Source of the DNA: Periconia sp. R9002
Lineage: Eukaryota; Ascomycota; Dothideomycetes; Pleosporales; Periconiaceae
Direction of reading: 5' to 3'
Length of the DNA: 64,000 bases
Assembly: GCA_023627715.1 (NCBI GenBank)
Contig: JAMAHW010000015.1
Span: 248,001-312,000 of the forward strand
How positions within the stretch are numbered: the stretch's first letter is position 1; each line of letters opens with the position of its first letter. Made by a program: the position numbers and the translations under genes. Under the pieces are notes generated by a model, which saw only the letters and a program-made list of their open reading frames with translations, had not been told where the DNA came from and made no database searches. Positions 11,772 to 22,936 of the stretch are shown one piece after another.

Positions 11772-12518
11772 TTAAACCCCTTTGATGTAATAAAAGGGAT
11801 CTTCGACCTCAATGTCCTTGTAATCAGGCCCGAGTCCCGCCTGATGGTTCGTCGCGAGTTTCCGACAATACGTTTTCCACTTTTCCAAATCTACGAGCCC
11901 AAGCGACAGATCCATCTTGCACCGGCGATGTACAGACCAAGTATCAAGGTCCGTCTAGTTGTCGAAGTCTCCAACACATCGTTAGCAGCATCCGTTAAAT
12001 GATCTCCACGGCGACTTACATTTGACGAACATCAACAACATATACGAACCGTCCGGCGCATTGAGCTTCATCGCCCCAAGCACACCCGACTCGGCCATAC
12101 TCCAAATTGCAGCGTTAACCCGCGGCTCAAGCAGATCCACATACGACACCCGACCATCTCTTCGGAAGGCTTGCGCCATCAGATATAGGCGCCCCTCACC
12201 CGATGCCTTCGCAAGCATCTTCGGCACACCCGACTCGATGATTTTCACAGAACGAGGAGTGCCGTGGCCAAAGTGTCGATATACGAACTCGTATTCTTCG
12301 TCGAAGAGTTCTTGAGCTAGGAGGAGACAATATTGGGCGTAAAATTTGTCTTCCGTGGGAAGAATGTGGAACCGGGACGGCCTCTTGCGGAGGAGGAGCG
12401 GTGTGAGAATGTGGATCATGAGAACGGAGATGATGCAGAGCGCCGCTGTTTGTAAGAAGTCTAGAAATAAAGCCATCATTATTTCTGCTGCATTGATGTA
12501 ATGATGTATGAGGGACAA
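11772..12518 (-). CDS. F1: F-family small protein, membrane-anchored, with in-frame TAG after the intron
   Basis: This is a member of the unrecognised F family. Exon 1 is 12518-12020 and ends at the family position, LLMFVK followed by T|GTAAGT. An N-terminal hydrophobic segment (about residues 15-43, including LDFLQTAALCIISVLMIHIL) predicts a membrane anchor not seen in F2-F9. The family core (RLYLMAQAF, then SMAESGVLGAM) follows. The intron matching F2 has the branch and acceptor GCTAACGATGTGTTGGAG and ends at 11969. Exon 2 then starts Tyr-Phe-Asp-Asn and meets TAG at 11957-11955 (170 residues). Beyond that TAG the same frame stays open to a TAA at 11774-11772 and contains DLSLGLVDLEKWK, which resembles the F2 and F3 C-terminal ends. 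Either the copy is nonsense-truncated or a longer intron (12019-11891) skips the stop to give a 205-residue protein. Function unknown. Confidence 0.6.
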
Positions 12519-13002
12519 TGGGGTTGAGCCTGTACTGCAAGTTGATGTAGCTGTGTGTGGTCGAGGTCCTCGTGTATATAGTCGGGAGGTAGCAATGCGT
12601 GATATCTTTCCTCCATTTAGCTTGTTATCCCAAAACGAGTAATTCTATATAGTGAAAAGTCAAGTAGCGTGGGGAATATGTGTACAAACGCGCCACTCAT
12701 CGACGAACACGGTTGGTTATTGAGGTAAGTGGTTGAAAATCCCAGTTGATAACAAACAAAAGCTGCTCGTTTAATTGTTCATTCACGCTGAGAAACACAA
12801 CCAAGCACGCATTCGAGAAACGACAGATCTGCTGATGGCCCATGAAAGTCCCGCAAAAATGCTCAGTCGCAACCAACTACCCATGACCACCATATTCCTT
12901 CCTAAACCCACATCTATGCACATCATCGTGTAGTTGTTGATTGTTGCAGAAGAGAAGCCTAGCTCCGCCTCTTGAAGTTTTGCACGCCCATTTTTCAGGG
13001 CT
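12519..13002. other. F1-F2 intergenic spacer
   Basis: This 484-bp stretch holds the promoter of F1 (minus strand). A TATATA box on the minus strand lies at 12580-12575, about 57 bases upstream of the F1 ATG. It also holds the 3' flank of F2. No other feature was seen. Confidence 0.5.
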
Positions 13003-13465
13003 TTAGCTCTGTTTTGGCAGAGCTTTCAAATCCGTGATGCCCAGTGTCACGTCGAAATCGTTATCAGGGTTCGTGTTATCAACTGCAACGTCTCGTTAGC
13101 CAGCGATCACACCGTTTTCTCCTCGAGGAAAGAGAGAGAAAAAATCAGTCCCGACGAAACCTACATTTAACGAATCTGAAATACACAACATCTCCTTTTT
13201 CATTCAAAGTAACTTCGCCCCCATACTCGGGAGCTTTGATGAGCTCGAGTACTTTTTGCTCGAGGTTGTCCGTCATCTCGACAGTGATGTCTTTCCCACC
13301 AACCGCTTGGCCCATGAAGGCGACGCTGAGGTTTTTGTTTATTATTAAAGTGTTTGGTATCTGGTGGGGTATTGTCTCAGTACTGCCAGCGGGGAAATAC
13401 CCTTGCCATTCTCGCATCAAGAGGAGACTGGCTTGGCGGAGGGAGAATTCAGTTCGATCTGCCAT
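13003..13465 (-). CDS. F2: F-family small protein
   Basis: Exons 13465-13165 and 13082-13003 encode 126 residues. This is the shortest intact member. It reads MADRTEFSLRQASLLLMREW, then the core AFMGQAVGGKDITVEM, a Leu-rich helix (LEQKVLELIKAPEYGGEV), and the conserved end strand DVVYFRFVK. The intron (13164-13083, 82 nt, donor GTAGGT, branch GCTAAC, acceptor TTGCAG) is in phase 1 after that Lys, as in every other family member. Exon 2 encodes FDNTNPDNDFDVTLGITDLK and a short tail. F3 is its closest relative in the window (IINKNLSVAFMGQAVG beside FYSKRRGTALMAQAIG). No signal peptide, membrane segment or known domain is visible. A CATAAAAA-like box on the minus strand lies near 13595. I do not recognise the family, and no function can be assigned. 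Confidence 0.75.
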
Positions 13466-14156
13466 GTGCGTTTGCGGGATAGCGCGGTTGTATAATCTGC
13501 AAGGATTGGCACGATTGGTCTGCAGGACGCAGATTGCCGGTGGATAAATAAGTGAGAGATCGTGGAGATGCGAAAAGAGGAAGCTGACGTCCTTTTTATG
13601 CGCTTCAACAACACCTCTGTGAAGAAACGAGGCGCGGCTTCATGTGACAAAATTTTTTCAGAATGTGAATGCAGAGCTAGTTCAGGTCTTGTCGTACTGC
13701 CCTGTCCACTACATTTTCCTGCTTTTCTGGCGCTGACGTGTGGTTTATTTTCCCACTCCTCTCAGCGAGAGACACGAATACGATCTGGATCATTGAGTAC
13801 CTTCCAAATTAATTGAATAAACTTTCTCTTGAATGCATGAGATAATAATTATTTCATTGTTGAGAGCCATACATATTGGATAACCAATGAGATGCGGACA
13901 GTGGGGAACGGAACTACCAAAGTCATTCACAGGCATACAAACGATACCAAGAACAATTTGCATCCTCCGCGGACTGATACGCATTCTCGAGAAGATGTGT
14001 TGCTATGCATCGAGTCTAGGCTCGGCATGTGTTGTGGAGGGTGGCTCTTTTGTTGTCTAGGAGGGAGACTTGTTTGCCTTTCCACGCGACTCTCTACCTG
14101 GCATCTGGATTGTTCATATTCCTCGATACTCGACTCTTCAAATGGAAATATGGGCT
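13466..14156. other. F2-F3 intergenic spacer
   Basis: This 691-bp stretch holds the F2 promoter and the F3 3' flank. The short frame at 13892-14305 overlaps F3 antisense and is judged a shadow. No separate gene was seen. Confidence 0.5.
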
Positions 14157-14636
14157 TTAATTTGAGTCTCTTGCACGATGTTTCAGATTCCGCAGCGTTT
14201 GAAGACCAAGGCTCGGATCATCCTGAATATCAGGGCCCTCCTCGTTGTCAACTACAACCCAGTGTCAGTAAAGCCCGCTTACTTATCGTACGAGAAAAAG
14301 GCTAAGATATATCAACTCGGCATGACATGAATACTAACATGCTACAAACCGGAAGAATACTTTATCCCTCCCATTGTTCACATCTATCTCGCCGTATTCA
14401 TAATGGCCTAGCGAGGTGAGTTTCATGATTTCCGCTTTGACCTTTGCCGTCATTTTCACAGTCAGGTCTTGGTCGCCGATGGCTTGGGCCATCAATGCAG
14501 TGCCGCGTCGTTTGCTGTAGAAGATAGTTGTCGGTTGGTAGTAGGGTATCTCTTCTAGGCTGTTCTCTTTGTAATGTACGTCCCATACTTGCATTAGTGC
14601 GACCATGTTGTGTTGGTAAGGGAAGGACCTGGCCAT
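14157..14636 (-). CDS. F3: F-family small protein
   Basis: Exons 14636-14339 and 14251-14157 encode 130 residues. It begins MARSFPYQHNMVALMQVW, has the family core ALMAQAIGDQDLTVKM, then KAEIMKLTSLGHYEYGEI and the end strand KVFFRFVA. The phase-1 intron (14338-14252, 87 nt, donor GTTAGT, acceptor TTGTAG) lies at the family position. Here the usual Lys before the intron is Ala. Exon 2 reads FDNEEGPDIQDDPSLGLQ and ends RARDSN. FDN and (S/T)LG(I/L) are shared with F2 and, past its stop codon, with F1. F1-F3 therefore form one same-strand subgroup. There is no signal peptide and no known domain. The start was chosen as the first ATG of the open frame. Function unknown. Confidence 0.74.
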
Positions 14637-16846
14637 GCTGATTGGTGTGTCGTCTTGAATTATGTGGTTTGTGAGCTGTTTGTGAGCTGACCGTGGTTGT
14701 GGAAAAAGGAGTCAACAACTGAACAGTATAAGCCCCTCCTTGGTAATATCATTGATCTTTATAACCTCATGGCAGCTCGAATAGGTGAGAAGGACACAAG
14801 CAATGTGACGGCAAGCGATATCGAGCAAACACAAGGTTGAAACGGTTGCACTGGAACGCGAATCAACCGACTGTAGTTATGTCTTGCCGCGTTGCCCGCT
14901 ACTTTCTACACTCCGTCCCACCGTGTACTTGAAGGAATTTAATGAAATTTTAGGAACAGGCCGTCACGACCGTCATTCTTTTGTGTTGCATGTGAAAGCG
15001 ACGCGAATATTTAGAGGTTATGCTTTCATTTGATAGGAGTTTGCTTGTCTTTGTGATAGCTGCGGTGCTCCTTGCAATCCAAAGCTAAGGATGGGATCTC
15101 GTTACATAAGTGCGACTTATGGTGAGAAAACGGTGAACGGAAGTTTGTCATGTTTGAGGTCGACGTTGCAGCTTTTCGCTGTTTGAAGCTATAACGTTGT
15201 ATCGTCGGATTGGCGAGTTAAAGGAAAGGAGAAGTTGTATGCGAACGAAGAACGCGGTCGAAAGCTTCATGGTTAGGGTATTGTCGTTACGTCCTGACGT
15301 GCAGAGAACCCACAGTTGTTGAAAATGGCGGAAAGAGCCGTGAGGGACGATATTGACGGATCCATAATGGCTGGAAGTGATAAAATGATAAGCATTGCGG
15401 CCTGACATACGTATTTGAACTTGGAAACAGCCGTACGCAAGCACAATGTTGACTATGTGTGTACACTGTCACGTATGTTGTTACACAAATTGGCGGATCT
15501 GCCACATGCACAGACCAGTTGTTCTCAGGGCGTCGCACCGTGTAAGGTTGACTACATTATATGTACCTCTTCACTCCCCGTAGAAACCAATTGAACCTCG
15601 TACCGTAAACACCAGTTTGTAACACCAACCACGCAAATACACCCGTACGTGCTATACTACTATCCTTTCGTCCCCTATCGAACACATGTTACATTTGAAC
15701 TTCAATCATCTTATTTGAAGTAAGATCATGTGACGACCGGCTGTACAGGTAGGTACACGTGCATAAAGGATCTACAAACCTCAAGTACTTGGAATGTTTT
15801 ACGCTGAAGTAGAGAGGATCGAAATGCTTACGTACCGCATCAATTACAGACTCAAGTTTGATGAAGTAAACTATTATACGCATGCAATCACGTTACTTAA
15901 AACGTCGAATGAAAATCTGTGTATCTCTGCATCAATCCTCGCATGATACATAAATTTCCAAAGAAAAACGACTTAGAGACATCCTTAGCTAGGAATCGTA
16001 CCCACAGAAGGGAACATTGAATATGGCAACGAACCAGTGCCGATTGAGAAGGGAAGTCGGCTAGCCTCTTTGAAGAGACGCTAACTGTACAAGGCTAGCT
16101 TACACCATTGTGTGTGAATGAGTTCAAATGTTTATACATACATACGCCATGACCTATAGGCTGTCATTCTCTTCTTCTACTTTTCCATTTCTATGAGCCT
16201 AAACTCTATGTGTTATTGAGCGTTAGCATGTTTATCTGTACCCGAATTCGTTTCCCAGTATACATGTAGTTATGACATCATGCATTCACCATCATACATG
16301 TCCATCGCAACTCAACACGCACCCTAGTGACACTACCAGATCCCCCTTTACCACCGGTAACCATCCCATGACGCCAAGAATAGTACAGCTCTGATAATGG
16401 AATTCCAAGAGCGCCGCAGGAGACGTCGATCAAACGCATGTCACAGCGGCCTTGTCAAACGTCTTTTGTCGCACCTCGGCCCGTGATTGGTTGTCAGACG
16501 TTCCGTCCACTTACTCACTTCCAAGGCCTACTGTCTCCACTTTACCGACACGCAGCATGTTGTACCAACTTGCGCGCGCGCATCACTTAGAGAACTGACG
16601 GCTTGATATCCTATTCTTGTCCTAATGTTAGTGATTGTATAGTAGGGGGAGAGGTAGGGCGAGCCGGATTTGGAAACCCGTCTGTGCGTCTTCACATTGG
16701 CCGACAATCACCCTGCAAACACTACTTGACGGCCTGTACGACTTGCTACTTGACGAGTTCCTCAGTCTGCGACTCACTCCACTTCCAACCACCAAGCTAT
16801 ACCAACAATCCGAGCGAGCTTTTGTCCTACATCATTGCCGGCAATC
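14637..16846. other. Intergenic region between F3 and the MFS transporter, 2.2 kb
   Basis: Short frames only, none with recognisable homology, including 15148-15538 on the minus strand and 16603-16971, which overlaps the transporter leader. The 3' part, rich in CA, CT and CCA near 16750-16846, is presumably the promoter and 5' leader of the transporter gene. Confidence 0.5.
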
Positions 16847-18475
16847 ATGGACATGGATCTCTACCGAAGCACGTTTTTGTGCCTACTTGCGCTCAACGGT
16901 GTGGCCTTGTACCGGTCGTGGCGTGCAAAGACGGTCACGCCGCCGCCTTCGCCTACTCGGGCGGAAAATGAGAAGGCTGATGTCGTGGAGCATCGGGGAC
17001 GGGGCAGCGAGGAGGATGCGCAGAGCGTGTCGAGGTTGAAATGGAAGTTTGTGCCTGTGTTTTTGCTGGTGAACGGCGCCGATTGGTTACAGGGCCCGTA
17101 CATCTATCCAATTTACAAAGGTTTGTTTTGAGATTCGGAGATTGTATAGTGGAATATGGGTTAACTAACTTTGATATAGACGAGAAGGGATTAGAAGAGA
17201 CTCTGGTTGCTCTTCTTTTCATGGTCGGATTCCTCTCAGGCGGTATTTCGGCTTCCTTTGCAGGCTCCTTCGCTGATCGATTCGGGCGCAAGGCAGCATG
17301 TATGGCATACTGCGTCATTTATTCTCTTTCCTGTCTTACTCTTCTCTCGGATCGCGTTCCTGTTCTGTTCCTAGGCCGCGTCCTGGGTGGCATCTGCGGC
17401 ACGCTTCTTTACAGCGTATACGAGAGCTGGCTCGTCGCTGAATTCAACAAATTGATGCTAGAAGATCCCGGCTCTATCTTGAGCGGCATCTTCAGTCTCA
17501 ATACCACTTTGAACAGTGTTGTGGCCATCATTGCGGGTATTGCAGCGGAGTGGATGGTTCGCTTCTTTGGCACTGCGAAGGCACCTTTCATGGGATCGAT
17601 TGTGTGTCTGTCGGTTGCTTTTGTTGCCATCGCAAAGACATGGGTCAGTACATACACGGGTGTTTCTATTGAAATCTATTGCTGACCATTCTTTAAGTCC
17701 GAAAACTACGGCGCCGCTCGCGATGATGATTCTTTAGAAGCCACCAATCTGCTCTCCGCAGAGGACGGCAAGGAGCCCACGCCTACCAAATCCGCGGTCT
17801 CAATGGTTTTGAAAGGTACGTGCCCCTCCACACATAGCTTCCACGCATTACTGACCACGTCACTTGTAGATAAAAACATCTTGACATTAGCGTTGACATC
17901 CTGCTTCTTCGAGGGTTCCCTTTTCCTCTTCATTTTCTTCAAGTTCCCAGCCCTGAAGCTCTGCCATCAGATGTCTGGTGCATCCGGAGGTCCGTTAACA
18001 CTAAACAACGAGCCAGAATGACATAAACTAACTCATTGCCCCAGAACTCCCCTTCGGCCTCATCTTCGCCATTCTCATGTGCTCCATGATGTTCGGCTCC
18101 ATGCTCTACAACAGCGTCAGCGCCTCATCGTCGACGCCCCCAAAACAAATCCTCATCTACACGCTCGCCGCCGCATCCGCGTGCTTCTTTCTTCCAGCAT
18201 ACATCCGTGACGAGCACATCACGCTCTGGTGTTTCTGCATATTCGAAGTCTGCTGCGGCCTCTACTACCCCGCCATGTCGTCGCTCAAAGGCAACCTAGT
18301 CCAAGACTCCGCCCGCGCAAGCGTCTACACCATCCTTAGGGTGCCATTGAACTCATTTGTCGTCCTCGCGCTCAGCATGACCAAGGAGGGAGAAAGTCAC
18401 CGCAACAAAGTGTTTGTCATGTGCAGCGGATTGATCGTCTGCGCTGCGTTGGTCGTGCATAGGGTGTTGACGTAA
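16847..18475 (+). CDS. MFS transporter, MFSD5 / molybdate-anion transporter type
   Basis: This is a major facilitator protein of the MFSD5 group, whose members are linked to molybdate uptake; the substrate here is inferred from family only. Five exons (16847-17120, 17180-17643, 17698-17815, 17870-17989, 18045-18475) encode 468 residues. Residues 1-20 hold a first hydrophobic helix. A charged loop follows, and then the family-typical NGADWLQGPYIYPIYK. A glycine-rich helix comes next, with the MFS loop motif GSFADRFGRKAA. Further hydrophobic helices are LGRVLGGICGTLLYSVYESW and SIVCLSVAFVAIAKTW. A cytoplasmic acidic loop (ENYGAARDDDSLEATN) separates the two halves, and the C-terminal half contains FEVCCGLYYPAMSSLKG. 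The four introns are 54-59 nt GT-AG introns whose removal keeps one frame. The start MDMDLYRST is chosen over an in-frame TTG upstream because it begins the first membrane helix. Membrane location is clear. Confidence 0.9.
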
Positions 18476-20007
18476 TGCGACGGTTGTAGCGGTACTGTCC
18501 TACTTCTATAGTTGCAGTAAATCAATCCCTTTTGCGTCTTAAAACCCAAATAAATACAAGGAATTCCATCATTAATACTTCATGATACTCAAATGCGATA
18601 ATTTTGGATATCCATCCAACTATCGAATTTCCAGAAATGTTTCCCCGGAACACTAACAAACTAACCATTCCGGGCTCCCGTACCGTACCGTTCCGTACCG
18701 TCTCACATCTAACCATCACATCTTGCTATTGCCTCATGCAGCAGCGTTTTCCAACAAACCATCCTAATCACCCCGTCACTGCATGTACGCAACTAAACAG
18801 CCACCTACCTACACACTGATTCAAAAATCAAAACAACATCAATTCTACCCTTGTCCACATCAGGCCAATCATCCATCCAAACCTATTCCCCCGACCATTC
18901 CAACAACCTGTCATCCATCCAACGTCCATCCCTCCCACGCGTACTACTACCTAGCGTGTGGTGTCATATCGAAAGCGCGAGCCGATCCTGAAACAAAGCC
19001 AAGCCGAGCCTAGCGCAAGCCTTGCCGCGATCCGCAAAGGCAAGGCAAGGCGAGAGACCCACCTTTATCCGCCGAGGCGTCTGCGAGTCCGCACCAGGTG
19101 CTCGGCGGTGTTTTGGGATCTGAGGTCCATAACGGGGGAGAGCGGGGGTGGGATTTAAAGCATGTTGGGTTGAGGTGGTTTGTTGATGGCTGAGGACAAT
19201 GAATGTCCATGATGAGGGGTTTGGAGGTGTGTGTGGTAGTTTCAATGTTGTGATGTGTGAAGCGAAGGATATAGCTGTATGGTAGATACGTTGATGGAAT
19301 AGGTAGGTCCAGGTAACTGCCCACATTGATGGTTCAACATGTAAGTAATCATGCCTAAGTACGCACCTTGCGACATCGTTTAGGGATTTGATCGCCCGTC
19401 CGTCCGCCCGTCCCACGGTCGTCCCTACAGATCCAAGACCACAACCAACAGTGGACGAGACGGTCTTTGAAACAACGAGCACTGTATCTGTGGTAATGCT
19501 GATCCTCAGTCAACTGTGGTGTTGGCTCGGGAGTTCGGTTGGCATGTTCTTGTCGCGGAATAGTGGATTGGGATGTGGCGGCGTGCGTTTGATGGACAGG
19601 CGATGTGCAGTGGCGCGCGCGCGCGAGAGAGGGAAGTGTCGCAGGTACCTCACCTATTCACTGGGATCAGTGGTGACAGCGAAAGTGCTGGGATTAGCGT
19701 GGGAACGCTCGGCGTGGACGGGGGAGTATTTGGAAGAATGGAAGCCTTCCTTTTTTTTTTTTTTTTTTTTTTTCTTTCTTTGTTCTTCTGAGTATTGAGG
19801 GTTGTGGTTTTACTTCCTTTTTTTGTGTGTTTATCTTTTGAGGTTTTGTGGTTACTGTTTGATTGAATCAAACGGGTGGTTTTGGGCTACCGCACTTACC
19901 TCACCTCGACTTTTATAACTTTTATACCCTTTTTTGACCTTCAACGGTCTCCGGTTACCCATTCGACCCTGGAAAGAAATTCGAGAAACGGCGGACGTCT
20001 ATTCAAC
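18476..20007. other. Intergenic region between transporter and methyltransferase-like gene
   Basis: 1.5 kb with no convincing gene. It contains tandem CCGTA/CCGTT units near 18679-18703, a GC alternation near 19615-19625 and a T23 run at 19751-19773. The last part is the presumed promoter and leader of the gene at 20008. Confidence 0.5.
19751..19773. repeat. T23 homopolymer tract
   Basis: Twenty-three consecutive T on the plus strand, about 235 bases upstream of the next ATG. It may be a nucleosome-excluding poly(dA:dT) promoter element. The length may be unstable in sequencing. Confidence 0.85.
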
Positions 20008-21131
20008 ATGACTCTCCGCTCGTACATCGGTGAGTCCTCTTTTCTACCTCCAGCCAAATATCAGCGATTCTAACTCCAGCAGGCCGCGTTTCCGTCGCCG
20101 CTTTCATAGCCTTCCTCTTCATCTTCACCTTCTTCCACGATGACTCGGCCTCGTCGTCGCTCATTTCCTCCTTTCCATCCATCCCCCGCCCCGGCAGCTC
20201 CAGCCCCAGCGCCACCTCTTCGCGCCTCTACTCCCCGCGAAGATTCAGCTCGCTGCGCGAGCGCATACAACTGTCCGAGCTCTCCTGGAAACGTAGCCGC
20301 GAGCAACGCGCTGATATGATCGCCGCAATGCCGCAATCCGTCGTGAAACCATGGCCAAAGGAATGGACCGAGGAGCCGGGCAATCTCGTCATGTGGGACT
20401 ACTTCCCGGCGTCCTTCAGCTGCCCGCACGACGTGCAACGCGTGGGCCGTCTCGGCGACGGCGGAAAATGGGTCTGCGGCATGAGTGTCTACGAGTCCAT
20501 CACCCCACCCACCACCTGGTCCTCCTCCTACAAGGTCCCATCCGCCGGCCAAGACGGCGTCGTCGTGTACAGCTTCGGCATCAACGGCGACTCGTCCTTC
20601 GAAGCCGAATTCCTCGAACGCGTGCCCGCGGCGCGCATCTGGGGTTTTGATTTCTCCGTCAACGGATGGGGTCCTCAGATCGGCGCCGCCGTCGCATCAC
20701 GCACCTTCTTCAAGAAAGTCGGCATCAGTGCCAAAGACGAGCCTAACCTCACCACCAACGGACCCCTCTACACCCTCCAATCCCTCATGGCCCAGAACAA
20801 CCACACGTACATCGACATTCTCAAAATCGACGTCGAGGGCAACGAGTTCAAGTCCCTCGAAACCTTCATGGATCACGTGCGCTCCGTCAGCGCGTACGGT
20901 GGGATCCTGCCTATCGGGCAGGTTATGATTGAGATCCATGCGAATGAGAAGTATATCACTTTCCCGAACTTTAGGAGGTGGTGGGAGAGGCTGGAGGGTA
21001 TGGGGATGCGCGCGACGTGGATTGAGTTGAATTTGTTGAGGGTGACGTTGTTTCAGGAGCCTAAGCCGGATTGTACAGAGTATGTTTGGGTCAATTCGAG
21101 GGATGAGAAGAATAAGTTGTGGTATGAGTGA
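20008..21131 (+). CDS. Membrane-anchored methyltransferase-like protein (METTL24/Methyltransf_22 type)
   Basis: Exons 20008-20029 and 20083-21131 encode 356 residues. A type II signal anchor lies near residues 10-27 (VSVAAFIAFLFIFTFFH). A Ser-rich stem follows, and then the lumenal-type domain. Landmarks of the Methyltransf_22 group are FSCPHDVQRVGRLGDGGKWVCG near the start of the domain, VVVYSFGINGDSSFEAEFL, and YIDILKIDVEGNEFKSLETF, which resembles the SAM-binding FkbM-like core. The catalytic role is not proven for this group; the methyl acceptor is unknown and is often assumed to be a glycan or secretory-pathway substrate. The 53-nt intron interrupts codon 8. Its acceptor is a tandem CAGCAG, so two forms differing by one residue are possible. 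GC content is clearly higher than in the flanking F-family genes. Family assignment is good; activity is inferred. Confidence 0.85.
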
Positions 21132-22409
21132 GTGAAGGGAGAAGCGAGGCAATTTCTTCCGATATGAAGCACGGAATAGAGAGGACGAGGAAAAGACGAC
21201 GCGATGAAGGGGTTACTATGTGTATATGCATCTGCATTGCTTGGTGTTTCGGGTTCAATCCAACTGGATTTGGGTAAGGCGTTTCTGGCGCTAGATACAT
21301 GCACGTGTCATACATACACTGAAAGATGTATCCATGTACAAAGTTCCTTTTCATTAGCAGACTTTAGAAATTATGAACAACACGGCTTACGGATTCAATC
21401 AAATCCTTTTCCGTCCAGGTTTCTGTTCTATCTGCAAAACGCGGAACTAAAATATCTCCCAGCTGACTAATCCACATCAATGTCCATCACAGCCCATCCA
21501 TACACACATCAATCGGAAGAAAATAAGAACTATAAGGAAGGAAAGAAAGAAAGAAAGAAAAAACGATAATGAATTCACTCGTCAAGAAACCCAGACGGTA
21601 GGAACAAAAGGCGCGTACAAAACCTATAAATATTATGCGTTGTTTGTGCACTTCTCATGCAGGTGCTGTTAAGTCGCACGGTGCCTCAGTGCTGACGAGA
21701 GAGTGAACACGTAGAAAGTAGTGGATCAGTGTTTGCATAGACTAAAGTACTACTTGGGCGTGTTGGTGCTGTGTTGGCTGAGACGGTGTGAACGTATTGA
21801 TGGATGGATTTGTATGGGATGTTGAAGAGGTAGTGGTGGACATTGAGGGACGGTGAGGTCTGGCGGCGTCTGCGGAGGAATGAGTGGATGTCTGAAAGGA
21901 CGTGTGTGGAACTGTGCTGCGGTGATCCGTTACCAGAGGTGAGGCAGATAGACTGGAGGATAAGATACGGAGGGTTTTATTGGAAGACAGAAGGTATCGG
22001 ATAGAATAAAATCTTGAATTCTGGCTGAGAGTAGGTTGTGGTACTTGGATCGTGGCGGTTTTTAAACCAGTAGAAACGAAATCTGCTCAAGGTGACACCT
22101 AAATTGGCGCTGTGACTATAACAATGGTTACTCACATATGTGGCTGTAGAACTATTCATCATCGCAAAGCAATGTTATTGCTCGGGATTCACACCGATAG
22201 TTGAACATAGCAGTGTCCAGGTTATGGACCTGCACACAAGATGCCCTCTCTTAAACAGTCACTACTACAAAGCCAACATACAGAAGGGCTTCATAACTCC
22301 ATCCTCTTCCACCTCTTCAAAACCATCCTTCACTACCCATTTGTTCCTGGCTAGTACCTAATTGCCCAATACTTATTGAAAGTCCCAGACATAACTCAAA
22401 CCAAAAATA
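21132..22409. other. Intergenic region before F4
   Basis: 1.3 kb with only short frames. It contains a GAAA/GAAAGAAAG purine-rich stretch near 21535-21560. The sequence before 22410 is the F4 promoter and leader. No TATA box as clear as those of F5, F8 and F9 was found. Confidence 0.5.
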
Positions 22410-22936
22410 ATGTCGACCGCGTCATCCAGCAAGTCACGTTACGCTGAGGACTGCCAGCGTATGGTTGGCGAGTGGTGGAGAACCAATGGTCCGAAGAAGT
22501 GCGAGTTCCCGAAAGGCAAAACAATCATCATATGCTGCAATGACAGCATTGCACTGTTGGGTAAAGTTCATCGCGATTGTCCGCACTTCGACAACACCAC
22601 TACACGTACTCGGACCATAAATGATCGTGATAAGGAGAAAATCGACGTTCTCGCTCAGTATGGGATCGATGCATATAGCGATATACCCATTGACGAAATG
22701 AACTATATATGCTGCAAATTCATCAAAGGTACGTATACCGGGGGTTGTAAGACGTTATTTGGATGGAAGCTGATTATTGGCATTCGTATCTGGCAGTGGT
22801 GAATGGGAAGGAGGAAATTAAGTCTATTCCTATTCCTTCGATGCAGGAGGGTGCAGAGGTTGAGGACATCATGAAATTCATTCCTGAAGACCTGAAAGCG
22901 ATCTTCAACCAGGCGGCCAAGAGAGGCGGCCATTAA
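22410..22936 (+). CDS. F4: F-family small protein
   Basis: Exons 22410-22728 and 22797-22936 encode 152 residues. The protein begins MSTASSSKSRYAEDCQRMVG and continues into EWWRTNGPKKCEFPKGKT. The core is IALLGKVHRDCPHF. Next comes EKIDVLAQYGIDAYSDIPID, and the pre-intron strand is NYICCKFIK. The intron (22729-22796, 68 nt, GTACGT...GGCAG) is in phase 1 after the Lys, as in its paralogues. Exon 2 reads VVNGKEEIKSIPIP, then EVEDIMKFIPEDLKAIF, ending AAKRGGH. The (D)hhxFhP element of exon 2 recurs in F6 (ADLTKFIPK), F8 (PDIKLFMP) and F9 (PDIYDFLP). Five cysteines precede the intron, which is unusual within the family. No signal peptide, membrane span or known domain is visible. This is the first gene of the plus-strand group. 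Function unknown. Confidence 0.78.
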
